Below are positions 32,471 through 45,404 of a stretch of 64,000 bases of DNA, one piece after another. The stretch's first letter is position 1. Each line of letters starts with the position of its first letter. The position numbers and the translations under genes were made by a program. The DNA comes from Actinernus sp. WN-2022 (Eukaryota; Cnidaria; Anthozoa; Actiniaria; Actinernidae). Below the pieces are notes generated by a model, which saw only the letters and a program-made list of their open reading frames with translations, searched no databases and had not been told where the DNA came from. The stretch spans positions 20,048,026-20,112,025 of the forward strand of contig JAOWCC010001751.1 in the NCBI GenBank assembly GCA_030867875.1, read 5' to 3'.

Positions 32471-32825
32471 CTAAAGTGATCAGACTCGGGAAATTCACTA
32501 GCGCTCAGGTCGTCCTCTCTACCGCTGTTGATATTGTTGCTTTGGTTGCTATTGTTGCTATGGTTGCTAGTGTACTGTGGCTGAAGGTCGTGTGTTGATG
32601 TAGCCTTGTCTTGTGTGGCTGGTTTTTTAGTGCCCAGGTCCTCCATAGACGTGGATGCGCTCTTGCTGATTGGTAGTGGGGGAGTGCACTCCTGGTCTCC
32701 ATGGTTAGGGCACGAGTAGTCGCTGTCCACTGCGTTCAATTGCGCAGGTTTCGAGGGGGGTACAGCAAGGAGTTTTGAGTAGGAAGTGAGCTCCGCCTCT
32801 CGTATTGCCTCGTTTGGATCTGAAT
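32471..32825 (-). CDS. RhoGEF exon 2: Ser/Asn-rich linker
   Basis: The acceptor is TTTTACAG and the donor GTATGT; it enters in phase 1 and leaves in phase 2, matching its neighbours exactly. It encodes about 118 residues, low in hydrophobics, with a run rich in Asn and Ser (NHSNNSNQSNN) and repeated SxSxED patches. It is probably disordered. The preceding intron is 8.4 kb, the longest of the gene, and a 29-bp tandem repeat ends about 240 bp above this exon's 3' end and 50 bp above its acceptor. Confidence 0.85.
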
Positions 32826-32877
32826 CTGTAAAATTAAGAATAAGGAGTGTCTCTAAGCTTCTTTATCTCATCATCAT

Positions 32878-33065
32878 TACTATACGAATACTAATAGTGA
32901 TAAGTATACTATACGCATACTAATAGTGATAAGTATACTATACGCATACTAATAGTGATAAGTATACTATACGCATACTAATAGTGATAAGTATACTATA
33001 CGCATACTAATAGTGATAAGTACAGTATACGCATACTAATAGTGATACGTATACTATACGCATAC
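32878..33065. repeat. 29-bp tandem repeat, about 6.5 units
   Basis: Unit ATACTAATAGTGATAAGTAT plus ACTATACGC, nearly identical copies. Ends about 50 bp above the exon 2 acceptor in the 8.4-kb first coding intron. Confidence 0.93.
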
Positions 33066-33363
33066 TTATATGATGATTATCACTTGGTTTATAGTGGGGC
33101 GAAATTTTCTAAGTCAATGATCTCATTCAAAAATAAATTGAAGGCTGCCAGGCTCCTTAATTGAATGGTCGATAGTATTTAATCTCTTTCGCATTATTTA
33201 ATCGGTATAATTGTCTTTGCTTGGTTTGCAGGTATTTTATGAATTAGATATTTTTTATCACGGCATGATTGATTGATTGTCCAAGAACTGAACTTTCCAA
33301 GCAGCGCATACAAACACTACGGTGACGAATCCCCCCAATGCCAACATCGAGAAAATCATTTTG

Positions 33364-33534
33364 AATTGCCGGCAATCCCTTTATGTAGGACGACACGAAT
33401 TTTTACCAAAAATACAATAGAATACAACACAATACAATTCAATACAACAATAGAACGCAACACAATACAACACAATAGAATACAATTTGGTAGCAATTCG
33501 TGTCGTCCTACATGAAGGGACGGCCGAATTGCCG
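33364..33534. mobile_element. TIR element carrying an AATACAACAC-type minisatellite
   Basis: Arms of about 36 bp contain TGTAGGACGACACGAATT; between them AATACAACACAATACAAT-like 5-mers repeat from 33411 to 33485. The array is bounded by the arms, so it behaves as cargo. RhoGEF intron 1. Confidence 0.8.
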
Positions 33535-33539
33535 TAGTT

Positions 33540-36500
33540 GAAAGAGTTTGTTAAAATAATGTTGGGAAGTTTACACACGCGCACATATTTATGCACACAT
33601 GCCTTGTATAGTAACTAAATATCTATATAAACGTTTTAAAAACTGCTGTCGTGGTTTTGAGTTGACGTACGTGCAGGCAGCCGTACTATTTGTACTAACG
33701 ACTACGATCACCATACTACGACCTATTTACACCGAACTGCGAGACTTCATAAACCAGATAAATACTCAGATTTTGGTCCCCGCCATACTAGTCAGTTAAC
33801 TGTTGTCTTTCTCTGTTTATACGTAGCTTGTGAGTGTATATAGGGAGATCGTTCTACTGGAAATACAGGCAAACGATTTTAAGTATTCCATTCTGATGCA
33901 AACGTTGTTTAAATATTTAGTCCCACTGCCCCGTAGATTTAATTATAGCGTGTGGCTCTTAGTTCTTAGTTTACAAAAAAACAATGTACTGTTGTCCATG
34001 TTAGTTGAGCCGATTTTTTTTACGAAGGAGAAATGGAGGCTTACGTTGGATTCAGATTTAAGAACTTAAAACTAGGGAGGCACCTTCAGTTAACATGCAG
34101 TGAATTAATCCAATTAATGCCATGCAGTATACTGGACCGCAATATTTATAATTGCCTGGGACTGACATCAATTTCATGGTCCCGTACATAGTATACCTAT
34201 CACTATTATTGTTGCTGTTGCTGTACGTTCTTATTACTGTTATATGTCGTATATAGCCGAACCACATGGTGGTGTATTATTTTCCCAGCGGTGTTCGTGA
34301 CCGAGATAAGCCGGTCCTGTATTGGTTAATCCCCTCCTTCCTCGAACTTAATGAGAATTTAATTAATGTCAACAAACTGTTACAAAAACATTTGCTAGAT
34401 TATTCCTTTCTGGCGATTGTTTTATAATCAAGATTCTATTAATTATGATCGGTGTAACCGTATAAGAAGAAAAAATGCCCGTGCATAACAGTGCGTTACT
34501 GATGCCTTTTCTTGTAAGCCGAAAGTTCTACTAAAAACGCTGAATTCAATAAAGCTTGGGTCATCCATAACTAAAACTAACTGTGAAACGGTTTTTAATT
34601 TGTACCAATATTTAATGCGAGTAATAAACACCAATAATTTTCTCTATTTTATCCTGCACGAACTAGTCTCCCGAAAGCAAACGCGTTAGTTAATAAAAAC
34701 TTTGCAAGGTTAAAATCTGGCAGAGTAAATTGATGGCTTGTTTGCAAATTAAACCATACTTGAAAACAAAAAGAATTTAGTTTTCTTCCACCAAGTCCAA
34801 GTAAACATGGCGGAGACATCTTTGAAGAAAGTGACAAAAAAAAAATCACAGCCATTTAAAAACCGACGCGCAGATGTTTCGAGCCTCAACTTTTGTTTGT
34901 TAAAAGTAAGTTGAATCGCGGTAAAATTGTAGCGGGTACTAACTTATTTCTAGCACCAGCATTGCAAAAACAAGTCTCTTTTTATTGCCCAGTTAGTATG
35001 ACTGTGTGATCGGGTACTTATTGAACAGTTACATTAAGCTCAGTACAACATTATTTACCGATACAGTTTGTCACGCGATTAACACACTAGTTGTTGAGAC
35101 GTCCAAAACGACACACTATAGAACTTAGTTCGTCCAGTCGCATAGCGTTTAGTGCCTGTTTTTATACCAGACGAACTAAGAAGACGCACTAAGTTCTATT
35201 TGCCCAAAAGAACAACAAGTAGAATCCATTGATTCCCTCCAAAAAATATGGCGGGATTTATCATCAAGTTCGTCTCATACTTCGTCCCGCCTTTATACTA
35301 GTCGCACAAGGTTGTCTTTGCCCAAATACGTCTAGATTCATTATGCGTCTCTAGTACAAAAACGGCCACTATCGCCAAACTGAAAGGACAATGGATACAT
35401 AGTTTCTTAAAAACTAGAGTAGGTCTTCATTGACGAGGAAGTTAAACACGGGTCACCCAAAAGTATGCTAACATATGCAACGTTTCAAGCACTCGCGGTT
35501 TATCAAAGCAAAAGATAAAAGTACATACTTGAAAGGCAAGTGAAACACTCGAAATAACGGCCAATCCCTACTGAAGGAATAAAAATGTATTTACAAAACC
35601 CGATAATCAATTCCTATCCTTTCATAATAATTCTATAGAAGGTTTCCGCTTTAACTTTCTTGCGGTTTGTAAATATTATTCTCGTTCTCATACGGTCAGA
35701 AAGTAATAACCATTTCCTAGCCATTGTGGAATATCACGTAAAGGTTATATCGATAATGTGTTTAACCCTTTATCATGTTCTTTAACCAAAACAAATTCAT
35801 GACAGTTTTACGACATGCCCCGACTTAGTTACCTATATGCAAGCGTGACCGAGAGTGTTTCGTCCAATATTCCACATCGTTTACTGTTCCACAAACGTAC
35901 ACTAGCTTTCCTGTCCGCGTCTGATGTGGAATCACTGCCAAACCGAACGAATCCACACTCTTACATCGTACTCGAATTTTAGGTGGCATAAGGAAGTGGA
36001 TTTCGCACCATCAAATGAACATTTTCTCACGCCAAGCTTTGTCCCTGTCAAACGGTTACCGCCCAAAACTGTTTATCACAAACTCCATAGTATATTCCCG
36101 TATGAAATCAGCTCTACTTCAACTTTCAAAGTAATTCGGACTTAGCATTTGTCTTGTAACCGCACTTTGTTACAAAGTATGCATTACCATCTACCGTAGC
36201 CTTGGAGCAACAATCAGTTTACTTTGCAAACTGTGACCACTTATCTGCATCTAATATCCCGGATGTTCCGGCGCTAAATTGGTTGATCACGCAAGCACGC
36301 ACGCGGATAAGATTGTGACTAGTTGCTTCCCACATGACATTTTTGCGGGAGTTTTATTTCAGGGATTGGTTATTTTGGGGGGCTTTGCAGGATGTAATTT
36401 GTGCGTTTTGGAAAGACCGATATTTTCTGGGGGAGTAAATTTGTGCGATTCAGCAAGTCGTACACTGATCTAAAAATAACAATATGCAATACAATAAGTG

Positions 36501-37365
36501 TAAGCTGTATTTCACGTAGTACAAAACTGTAACATCATAAACAATTGTTCTTTCAAACGATCTTAACGTGTTGTTTTTAAAGTTTGCTCATCGACAGAGT
36601 CTGGAATCAAAATAGCAATGTGATGGAGATTTTTTTTACGAATTTCTTTTTCGAGGAATATTTTTTGCAGGACCTTTTTTTTTGCGGATCGTGGAAAAAT
36701 CGCAAAAACCGCAAACATTTAAACCAGCAAAAATATCGTGCCATACCGAGTACTACGCAGTACTTCCGTTGATTTGATATCAAAACAGATTGAATGTCTC
36801 CAACCTCTGATCGCTACAATTAAATAAGCTCCCAAGACGAGCTTACAAGAATGCTCTTGGGATAAACGACAATAAATTAAATTCCAGCCGAGATACAAAA
36901 TTTCAAAGTCGTTCAAAATTGCCGCCTGATAGCTATAGGAATGCAATCAATAACTCCTTTCCCTTTCGAGATAATGACATAAAACTTGCAACACTCTGTT
37001 ATATTGTGTAAGTAGCAAATGTTTTCGCCTCTGGTTCAGTAGTAACATCAATTTCAAAATATTGATTTTAATAAAACTCAAAGGAATTCGAAAAATCTCT
37101 CAATTATTATAAGCACCAACATAAGATGTACATTAATAGTATTGCAGTTTAGCTAGTTGCGTGACAGTTGACATTTGAAACTTGTGTCTGGAGTATTGTG
37201 TTACTGACGCATTTTCTCATTGTACAGGCTTGTACTGAACGGTCATTCCATAGTCAGGTACGGTCAAATTTTGCATTAAGACATTTTAAACCTACGTCAA
37301 AGATATAAGTGCATGCTAATAAGACATCTTAAGCTGCAGTGCCAATACTACGTGAGATACCTGAG
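33540..37365. other. RhoGEF intron 1, upper part; nothing identified
   Basis: 3.8 kb of AT-rich sequence with no exon, RNA gene or clear terminal repeat found. Open frames of 60-80 codons are chance-like in composition. Confidence 0.45.
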
Positions 37366-37369
37366 ATAC

Positions 37370-37487
37370 AGGGTCGATTTAATTGAGTAGAAAAACTAAG
37401 GATGTAACTGAAAAAATAACAACAGCTTGGTCCTGTAGAAGACTAGTTTTTTCTAGTCGAAGTATTGAACTCAATTAAATCGACCCT
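37370..37487. mobile_element. 118-bp MITE with 18-bp TIR
   Basis: AGGGTCGATTTAATTGAGT left, ACTCAATTAAATCGACCCT right (one mismatch in the inner base). RhoGEF intron 1. Confidence 0.8.
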
Positions 37488-38579
37488 CGAGTGACATCCA
37501 ATACAAGCTTCTCTACCACAAGAGATCCTTTAAACCAGACTGTACCTCGCTTAAAACAGCGTTGTGTGCACCCAAAAGTTTATTAATTTTTCGGCATCGA
37601 TACTGATGTAGCCAAAGTACCAGTAATCCCGCTTCTAAAGAAGGAGCAATGTCTACTGACGTCAATTTGACCAACTGAATCAACAATAAAGAAATCGGTA
37701 CATTGCTGGGATGGTACACTAACTTACTCTATCACATAAGGTCTAAAAAATCACAAAGGGAAGAATTTAAAGTATTTTCGTATATAAGGGCTTTGGTTTA
37801 TGGAAAATCACAGATAATTTTCACAAAAGATAGAGTGCATACGATGGTTCTTTGTACTTAGTACTCAAACAATACATCTCGAGCGAACTGAAACCAAGTT
37901 CTACGAAGACAATGTTGGTTGAAAGCCGGTTTTTTTTATTTACAGCTGAGAAACTCTGCACTTTTTCCAAACGCCTATGGAGACACGATTAAAATCACTT
38001 AATAAATCTCCATTATATGGCCGAGAGAGACGTCTGCGTCTTGAGACGGAACATTCCATACTGATGACGTTTCGCGGCCAGGATCTGGTCGCGTCATTTG
38101 ATTGGCTTATATATTAAATGGGCTTGTTAGCACTCCATGAGAGCGACTTTTGTTCTGAGATTTGTTTTTGTTTTCGTACCTCATAAGATTGCCATGTTCG
38201 CAGCCCTCTCAGTCCAGTGTACTAGCAACACAAGTCAACTACGTTGAAATACATTCCGTTACGGATCAGGGCTGCTCTTGAGTTAATAACTGACTGCTAC
38301 TATACTGGCGGTAAAGGAGCTGTCAAGATGAAGGACCTGCATTTATGTTCTGGGCCGGTACAAATTTGACGACCCAGGAAACATGCCAACTGACGAAAAG
38401 GAAACATGCAAAAATGACTAACAAACTGTGTGTAGATCTAGGCTTCAACGAACATATTACACATCCTTTCAGTCAGGCATTAAGGGAGGGTGACTTTAAA
38501 TTAACTGTTTGTAGCCAATTAACACACACCAATCGAACCCTAATTCAACGCATGCGCAACACCATCATTAGTGTCGTAA

Positions 38580-39040
38580 ACCCCCGGGGGGTACTCCCTG
38601 GATTTTGGTTGGGATATTTCAGACCAAAATATATGATTTTTCATAACCTTTTTCAGACCTAACCCTGAAAATCTGCACCCTATTTTATGCACCACTTAAG
38701 GTGTCTTTAATCCAAAGATACTAGATTCGCCGTGGTTTATTCTCTTTCTCGATTTAGTTTGAATATGAATGTCAAAATAACAAGAGAAACTAAGAGAAAT
38801 CAATGAACATGTGCAGTCTCATACTTCATATCAAAATAACAAGAGAAACTAAGAGAAATCAATGAACATGTGCAGTCTCACACTTCATATCAAAATAACA
38901 AGAGAAACTAAGAGAAATCAATGAACATGTGCAGTCTCATACTTCCATGTTAAAATCATACTCTATTCCAGACTACAAAGGCAAAATTTATAACCCTATT
39001 TAAGACTAAATCATAACTGGGGGGGGGGGGGGGGGGGGCA
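38580..39040. mobile_element. Probable element with G20 tract and a 59-bp tandem array
   Basis: Begins CCCCCGGGGGGTACTCCC and ends in G20 (39019-39038). Inside, three 59-bp units (38773-38949) share ACAAGAGAAACTAAGAGAAA. The flanking phrases (AGACCTAACCCTG, AACCCTATTT) recall 26739-27255. Confidence 0.55.
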
Positions 39041-39049
39041 CATACTGGT

Positions 39050-41200
39050 TGTAAACTGGCCACATAACTCTAGTTCAATGCTAATCAATGGCGCTAATAT
39101 ATAGAACTCTGATTTTTTTAAAGATAGTTGCTACGGATGTACATAGAGCAGTCTTACTACTAAGGCAGGACATAAGACAGCCGCAATCGCTAAATTACTG
39201 TGATAATATTCTTTATTTCTAACGCGTGTTTAACGGAGAATTTGATCTTAAACGGAGTCGTTTATTGTGGTTATTACTGTGCAACTGTGCCGTGATTCGA
39301 TAGAACCATTAATTTTCGTCTTTTGAAAATGTCCCACTGCAGAATACAAAGAAACATGGCAAATATCGCAACAGTAGCGATCCCAAGCACATTTGCGAAA
39401 CCGAACTCACCCCATCCGAGCCCAAAGTGGGCAATTGACTTCCGTAACAACCTTTTCAGAAATAGGCACAGTTTTAGTGTTTTACGCGACTCAAAGTAGT
39501 ATCCCTACATAATGGCATCAAAAACTTTAAATGGGTAACTTTCGATTTAAACTCTACTACTTGAGATCGCAAGTTCCGTGTCGACTCTTAAAATATTCTA
39601 TTATATTAAATAATGTATCGCCTCTATTTAATCGTCCCCTTTCTCCGCTTTATGTATTTTCTAAATTACTTGTAAGTCTCAATCAATTCTAAGTTCCCTT
39701 CACTTGTAAATGTAATATTAACATCAGTACAAATTCAATTTCCAAACATTATTAGTTATTTATATATCAATCCTCCTACTGACCGCCATGATTTCTTCTA
39801 ATTATGTATACTATATGTAAGCAGTGAGCAACTCGAAAGCTTCACAGCTACTTTGGTCACTGCGCACTAATTACTTTTTTCTTTTGTTTCTTACTATTAC
39901 CTATCTATCTTCTATAACTGGTCTTGTATTGTCTCTTATCCCTGTATTCTTGAATCAGTGTAAAATAAAATGAAACTCGTGGGAAATAAAATACATGTAC
40001 AAGAAGTCTGTATGAAAATATTCCGAGCGCTACAGCGTAGTTCAAAGTGCCTATTCAGTACCAAGTTTACCTACGATTGCCTGGTTTATCAATACTTAGC
40101 GTACGTGAACTCCCGGTCTTGGAAACCTCAACGCTCATCAGAGTTTAGCATTTAGGGCTTAGACAAGAAGTCAGTGTGATCAAGAGCATCGTAACAGAAC
40201 AAGATAAATCCTTCTTTACTGAATTGCTGTTCACTAATCAGACTCGCTTAAGATGGAGTACGTTATCTTTGAAAAGAGCATGATGTACTTAGTGGTACGT
40301 GAATAATTCATTTTCTAAGTTTTGATTAAAAGAAAAATCTGTGTCAACTGACGAATCACGACGACGAATTTTCAAGCTAACACAGAATTGCATCAATTCC
40401 ATTAACGATCTGTAATCACTAAAAAGGTTTTTAGAAATTATCTATCATGTTGTATTTCTACAACTTTGTACTTTATATTTCTGTTTGAACCGGTTTTCGT
40501 CGATCCGTATAATTCACTCGTTATTTATTTATTTTTCATCCAGGATTGTTTGTTCCCTTACTTTACGAGCTAGAGTGAGTGTCCTGAATAATTTGACATT
40601 TTACTTTACAAGTCTAGCAGGTCTATATTTTCGTATTTATATTCTTTTTGCCGTGTTCTATCAGCGGTTTATTTAATCCACCTGAACGATTCGGTTTTCG
40701 TGCACTAAAATACAGCTTGCATATTAGAATATTGCGGCCTATTGTTCAGAGTTGACAGAATGAGGCTATTATACCACAATTTACATTCTCCAAAGCGAAA
40801 TGCGTCGCCTCCGGTGACCAAGAGATGTTACCAAGAGACCTCGCATGTTGCAGCTTCTAAAAACAACGAGATACAGCAACTGCTCTTGGCACTAATATTG
40901 CTAGGGCTCAGCTAACTTGTAATTACAAACAATACAATGCACAATCGATGCATCTCTAAGAACTCCTAAAACTTTGAATAATCGAAAGTAATCGCCCTAA
41001 TTTCCCGTTTTTCATTGTTTTAATTCTTGAAAAGGAAAACATCAGCTACATCTGTAATCAATCTCCCTTGGTAATAAAAGAGATAAAAATAAAAGTAGCA
41101 TTCCCTGTTTGATGACTCCTAGATAACCGGTTATCTGCCAACCACTTCAGTTCAGGAAGGATGCTCTTGATAATTTAATGCGAAAGAAACAGAGATAAAA
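39050..41200. other. RhoGEF intron 1, lower part; nothing identified
   Basis: 2.1 kb without recognisable coding or repeat structure. Confidence 0.45.
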
Positions 41201-41214
41201 TTACGGTTACTCAC

Positions 41215-41699
41215 CTGATTCATTCTCATAAAACCCTAACAAAGTTCTCTCGTATTTTCTTAGATTCAACTTGAGCTGTCGATTTTCCTTCGCTAATCTC
41301 TTGAATGTTTTCAGTGCTTTCATTTCTCGCTGCAAAGCATTTTGAAGTCTTTCCCGTATGATCTTATTTTCTGCTCTCAGAATATGAAATCTCTGTCCTA
41401 CATGTGAGTTTTCTGAAGTTTCCTGATTCGTTTCCAGGTATCCTGTGAGAGTTCTTTGAGAATTCGGAAGCGGGGAATTCATGTTTTCGTTCACAAGTCC
41501 TCCTAAGGCCTGTTCCAGAAACCTTGAATCAAACGAAGGCTGCTCAGAGTTTCCTATTCTTCGCCTTGAATGAGAATTTGGCACATAATCTCGAGTTCTC
41601 CTTCTTCTGAGAGGAGGAGAACATCCTGTTTGGACCCGTTCGGCCATTCTACCGCTCACGGCCATGTGATCTGTTGACATGATTGTTTAGTCTTCCTGT
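41215..41699 (-). CDS. RhoGEF exon 1 (first coding exon): basic N-terminus and coiled coil
   Basis: The acceptor is TTTTCTGTTCTACAG ending at 41700; the exon holds 19 nt of leader, ATG at 41680, and ends before GTGAGT at 41214, leaving phase 1. It encodes about 155 residues. Residues 20-45 are Arg-rich; residues about 98-155 (from RAENKIIRERLQ to LRKYERTLL) show heptad spacing with many K, R, E, Q and L, predicting a coiled coil. An acceptor just upstream of the ATG means that at least one leader exon lies further up. I do not recognise this N-terminus in vertebrate PLEKHG proteins. Confidence 0.8.
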
Positions 41700-42730
41700 A
41701 GAACAGAAAATGACATCATCAGTAGGTTCTATTCAAGTAGCTTTGAATTAATCCGCCACTAACTAATTACAGAGATGTTAACTTAGTTAGAATGATTTAA
41801 AGCTTAAAATTACTTCCCTGAGAGAGGGGTTTTGGTTAATATGTCCAGTCCATAGGTCTTAACAGAGCAGTATTGTCAACAGAAGAATGTTTTTTTTAGA
41901 TGCTTCTCCTAATCTAGCTACCTGCGGCAAGTGTCGACAATCAGCCATGCATACTTTTGTTATAATAGCGAGCTTTCTGCTTATAAGTACATGTTAGTAT
42001 GAAGCATAATACATATTGCACATGAAGTTAGTTTTATTTCGTAGGTCGGATCCGTTTGCAAGTTTTAAGTGAAAACCGGTATATCAGTGAATGTAATTAA
42101 GCTTTGAGAGCTAATGCAATCGGATTATTCGGAAATTCATCACATCGCAAGACAAAACCTTCGCGTTTACAGTTCCTTAAGATATATACACAAATGTATT
42201 ACTGGTTTGCCTGGACGCTAACGAATGTTTAAATACTCCCTGAAGTTAGCCGATTAAATTATCATCGTCTAAGACACCAACCTGTTAAAAAGTTAAATTT
42301 GCAGGAATTTGCTTTGCGTTCGGCCTGCAAAAGTTGACTACTTTAAACTTACACTTGTTTTGGCAAGATCTTCTCTCATTTGTGCTATCCATTGGGGCAA
42401 GATGAAGAAATTTCTGAGGGAGATGAAGAAATTTCTGAGGGAGCTAAAGCTACAATTTTAAGCCCAATACTTTCGCTTGTGGTTTCTTTCACAGCTTCAC
42501 CAAACAATCTTTTCTTGTATTAAAATGCAAACTTGTAGTGTTTGTTCCGTTATAGCTTCGTATCCTAATGAATCCACGAGGGAATAGAATGAGCTTACAT
42601 AGCTAGTGTCAGTAATTAATTTACACTAATGAGAAGAACAGTATTGTTTAAAGCAGCGCAGCAATAAATTTAATTAAAGTATCTGTTGATACGATTACCA
42701 TTGGGTTCGTTAAATAAATCAAGTGACTGA

Positions 42731-42839
42731 GGCCCGATTCAAACGTCGAACTTTTCATGCGCCGAACCTAATTAGATCAAAGACGCCGCCTAATTATCTT
42801 TTGTTTCGCGCATGAAAAGTTAGACGTTTTAATCGGGCC
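42731..42839. mobile_element. 109-bp fold-back MITE
   Basis: GGCCCGATTCAAACGTCGAA and its near-inverse ending AATCGGGCC; inner CTTTTCATGCGC / GCGCATGAAAAG. Lies between the presumed leader exon and exon 1. Confidence 0.8.
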
Positions 42840-43398
42840 AATATGAAGGAAAGGTTTCATGGTACTGGTTACTAAATGGCAGTAATATTTCGGTTTTGTA
42901 AGGACATCCTTTTTCCTCCTATGTCGGATTCCCAAACACGAATTGGTGGCCTTAAATGATTACCATTGACCTGACTCGGCTCAGTTAAAACTAACAAACT
43001 TCTGCAGTAAATTAAACCTGCTATGTTAAATCGGAGTTCTATTTATTCTACTTCTCTGTCATTATTTTCCAGCTAAGAACTCTTCAGAACAGTAGACTAC
43101 GAGATTTGAACGTCAACATCAGTTACAATCGATTTCAGTGTTACGTGCATAGGCAGTGTTTCAAGTTTTTTTAGACAATCATTCCACATAACATTCCACG
43201 CAAATTTCTGCCACTTCTGGTCGGCAATGCATGTTAGCGAAGTCTGTTGAGTAATTGAATATGAAAAAGCACCTAAATAATTCGATTCAGTACCTCAAAA
43301 CTACGATAAACAAAGCAAGTCGAATAATTGTGTCGAATGACTACGTCGAATGCTCTATGCACGTAACACTGAAATCGGTTGTAAGAGATTAAACTTAC

Positions 43399-43533
43399 AT
43401 TTATTGGAAGACCTTGGAATGCAACTCTGGTTGCTCCCTGGCAAAGCGGCGTCCAGCCGCAACGTGTAATCGAGCTCCGGCGTAAAATTATGTAACTTAA
43501 GCATGCAGACAATGAATTGTTTTGTTCAGCCAT
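43399..43533 (-). promoter_or_regulatory. Probable 5' non-coding first exon with an upstream ORF
   Basis: An ATG at 43533 opens 45 codons that run into a strong donor (AAT then GTAAGT at 43398). Joined to the acceptor at 41700, this frame reads two more codons (E, D) and then TAA just before the main ATG. So this looks like the end of a 5' leader exon carrying a 47-codon upstream ORF. The true transcription start would lie above 43533 and is not visible. No TATA box is evident. This is inference from splice signals only. Confidence 0.35.
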
Positions 43534-44589
43534 TGTGTAATGATCTATGTTTCCATGAAACGTAACAGCAAAGCCAGGTTTGGCCAAGCTACTGGGGGAA
43601 ATGGAGGTACGCAGTATGGCCGAACCTATCGACAGCAGGCGATTTCTCGTGTGACGGATCGAATTCAGTTACCATCATCTCAAACAACACAAAATGCAAA
43701 GCGGAGCCTACGAACAAATCAGATCCATCCTTTCAACAGTTTGTTTAACCAACTCTCAACGAAAGATAAACACGCATCAATCTGTAAAAGCCTAAACAAT
43801 TATGCAAAATTTTCGAAAATGGAAACCTCATCGAGAAAAATCGGGAAAAATCGGGAAAAATCCTGCGAATTCTTTCATTTGCCGAACTAGTCGGAAGCTG
43901 ATGTTTTGCGAGGGGCTAATTTGGCAGTGGATTCATTATTATTAAAGGTTTGACCTCACACTAAGTGATTCTATACGTGACTTTCTCCTCTCCCCAGTCG
44001 GCTTGCTTGGATAAACTTAAGAGAGTTCTGGGATTAAACTGACAAAAAAACATTATTGTCTGAGAGGACGTTTGTTTTAGTTCTACGTAATAATGTGATC
44101 CTGTTACAGTGCATTGGCCCACTCAGAGCTACTGATTGCAAAGCATTTCCACTCTGCCAGAGATAAATATATTCAATATGGTTTTGTAAGAATGAGTAGT
44201 GCTTCTATTGGCCCCAACTAGTAGACATGTAGTTTCAGTTGCAGCTAGTGGTTGAGCAATAGTTTAGAAGTCAGTTTTGGTTGGTTTTTGGATACGTCCA
44301 TACATTAGTACTCGGATGTCTGACCTTAAGTTCACTGAACCAAAGTGGTAAAGTGGAATATTTCGTCTCTTTTTCTTGCATATCCTTTCAAAATACGTCA
44401 AAATATTGATTGAAACTTCCTGAGCAATTATAATCCCAGAAAAGAAAACAGGAATTAATTAAACAATAATAAAACAAGAATTGCTTAACACACAGCAGCA
44501 TAACATTAACATGCTTTGAATTCACTCAAAAATTGACCGCGTTCAGTTATAAAAGTGTGAAGAATTATAATGAAATATAGCAGGTAAAC

Positions 44590-44735
44590 CTTCAGGAAAT
44601 TTGCACCACCGTACTGATTTGCACCCCTTGGTGCAAATTTCCTAGAATATTTGCACCCCCTGGTGCAAATTTCTTAGACTTTTTGTCTACCCCCTTAGGA
44701 AATTTGCCCGGGAAATTTGCACTCCCCGTGTCTTG
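44590..44735. repeat. Imperfect repeat of TTGCACC / GGTGCAAATTT
   Basis: Phrases TTGCACCCC and GGTGCAAATTTC alternate, forming short palindromes. No TSD seen. Confidence 0.7.
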
Positions 44736-45404
44736 CGTTTTCTTACTCTACGTGATTTGACATGATTTGAATTGAGCGCCAATTATTTAGCATAGCGTTC
44801 TTACCGAAAAGGCCTTACAGAGGAAATTCTCTTACTCTAAGATGATTTGAATTGAACGCCGATGGTTTGCGTACGGACGCCGCTTTATATGCCTACCCCG
44901 AGCCTCTATTATGAATTCCGATTGTTCTTCAAATCCTTCACGGTGGAGTCGCGGAGCCACTATTTTCCTAGACAAGGACCTTGGATTTGTCAGGGTATTC
45001 GATAGTTACGTAGCGTTCTTAATATCGAAACATCACGTTTTCTTAGTGATGTTTATTCTGAAATTGTTTAGTTTTGTACAGATGACGCTTTGCAACTCTC
45101 ATTTGCTCGTGAACAGCGGGCCAGTGAATAGGCCCGGGTGAATAGACCACTAATTGAAAGGCTGCCGCTCCGCAAAGTACCGACCCAATAATCGACGGGC
45201 GCGGAAATCTTAAAATAATTTTTACAATTTGTATGCAATGACTCTTAAAATTAATTTGACTGAAATGACTCTTAAAGTCGAAAGCGAATTAATCGAGAAT
45301 GTTGAGATACGGTTATTAGTTTAACCCAAACTCCGTGCTACAGGAAGTTTCTTGCCAAATTGGACTACTACGGAATACTGGAGGAAATACTTTACAATGG
45401 ATAC

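Larger units (their letters stand above)
9574..41699 (-). other. Gene model: PLEKHG-type DH-PH Rho guanine-nucleotide exchange factor, 23 resolved coding exons
   Basis: Proteins of this family load GTP onto Rho GTPases at membranes and the cytoskeleton; the DH domain catalyses exchange and the PH domain binds lipid or regulates. I joined exons by hand from GT-AG sites, open frames and splice phase; all junctions agree in phase except one apparent 1-nt error in exon 4 and one missing PH exon. The joined product has about 1,190 residues plus the missing piece. Order: basic N-terminus, coiled coil about 98-155, Asn/Ser-rich linker, acidic run about 550-570, basic/Ser region about 650-740, DH about 795-990, PH from about 1035 to near the end. 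DH hallmarks are RREALWELFHSE and LTKYPLLLK; the PH part has PIPLDRF. By recall the best matches are PLEKHG5 and its relatives, but the exact ortholog (PLEKHG5, 6 or 7) is not settled. The N-terminal half is not recognisable to me. Nearly every intron contains transposon or satellite DNA. Confidence 0.85.

Noticed and set aside
43522..43890. 122-codon plus-strand frame
   Set aside because: It is antisense to the likely leader exon and has no splice partners or family motifs.
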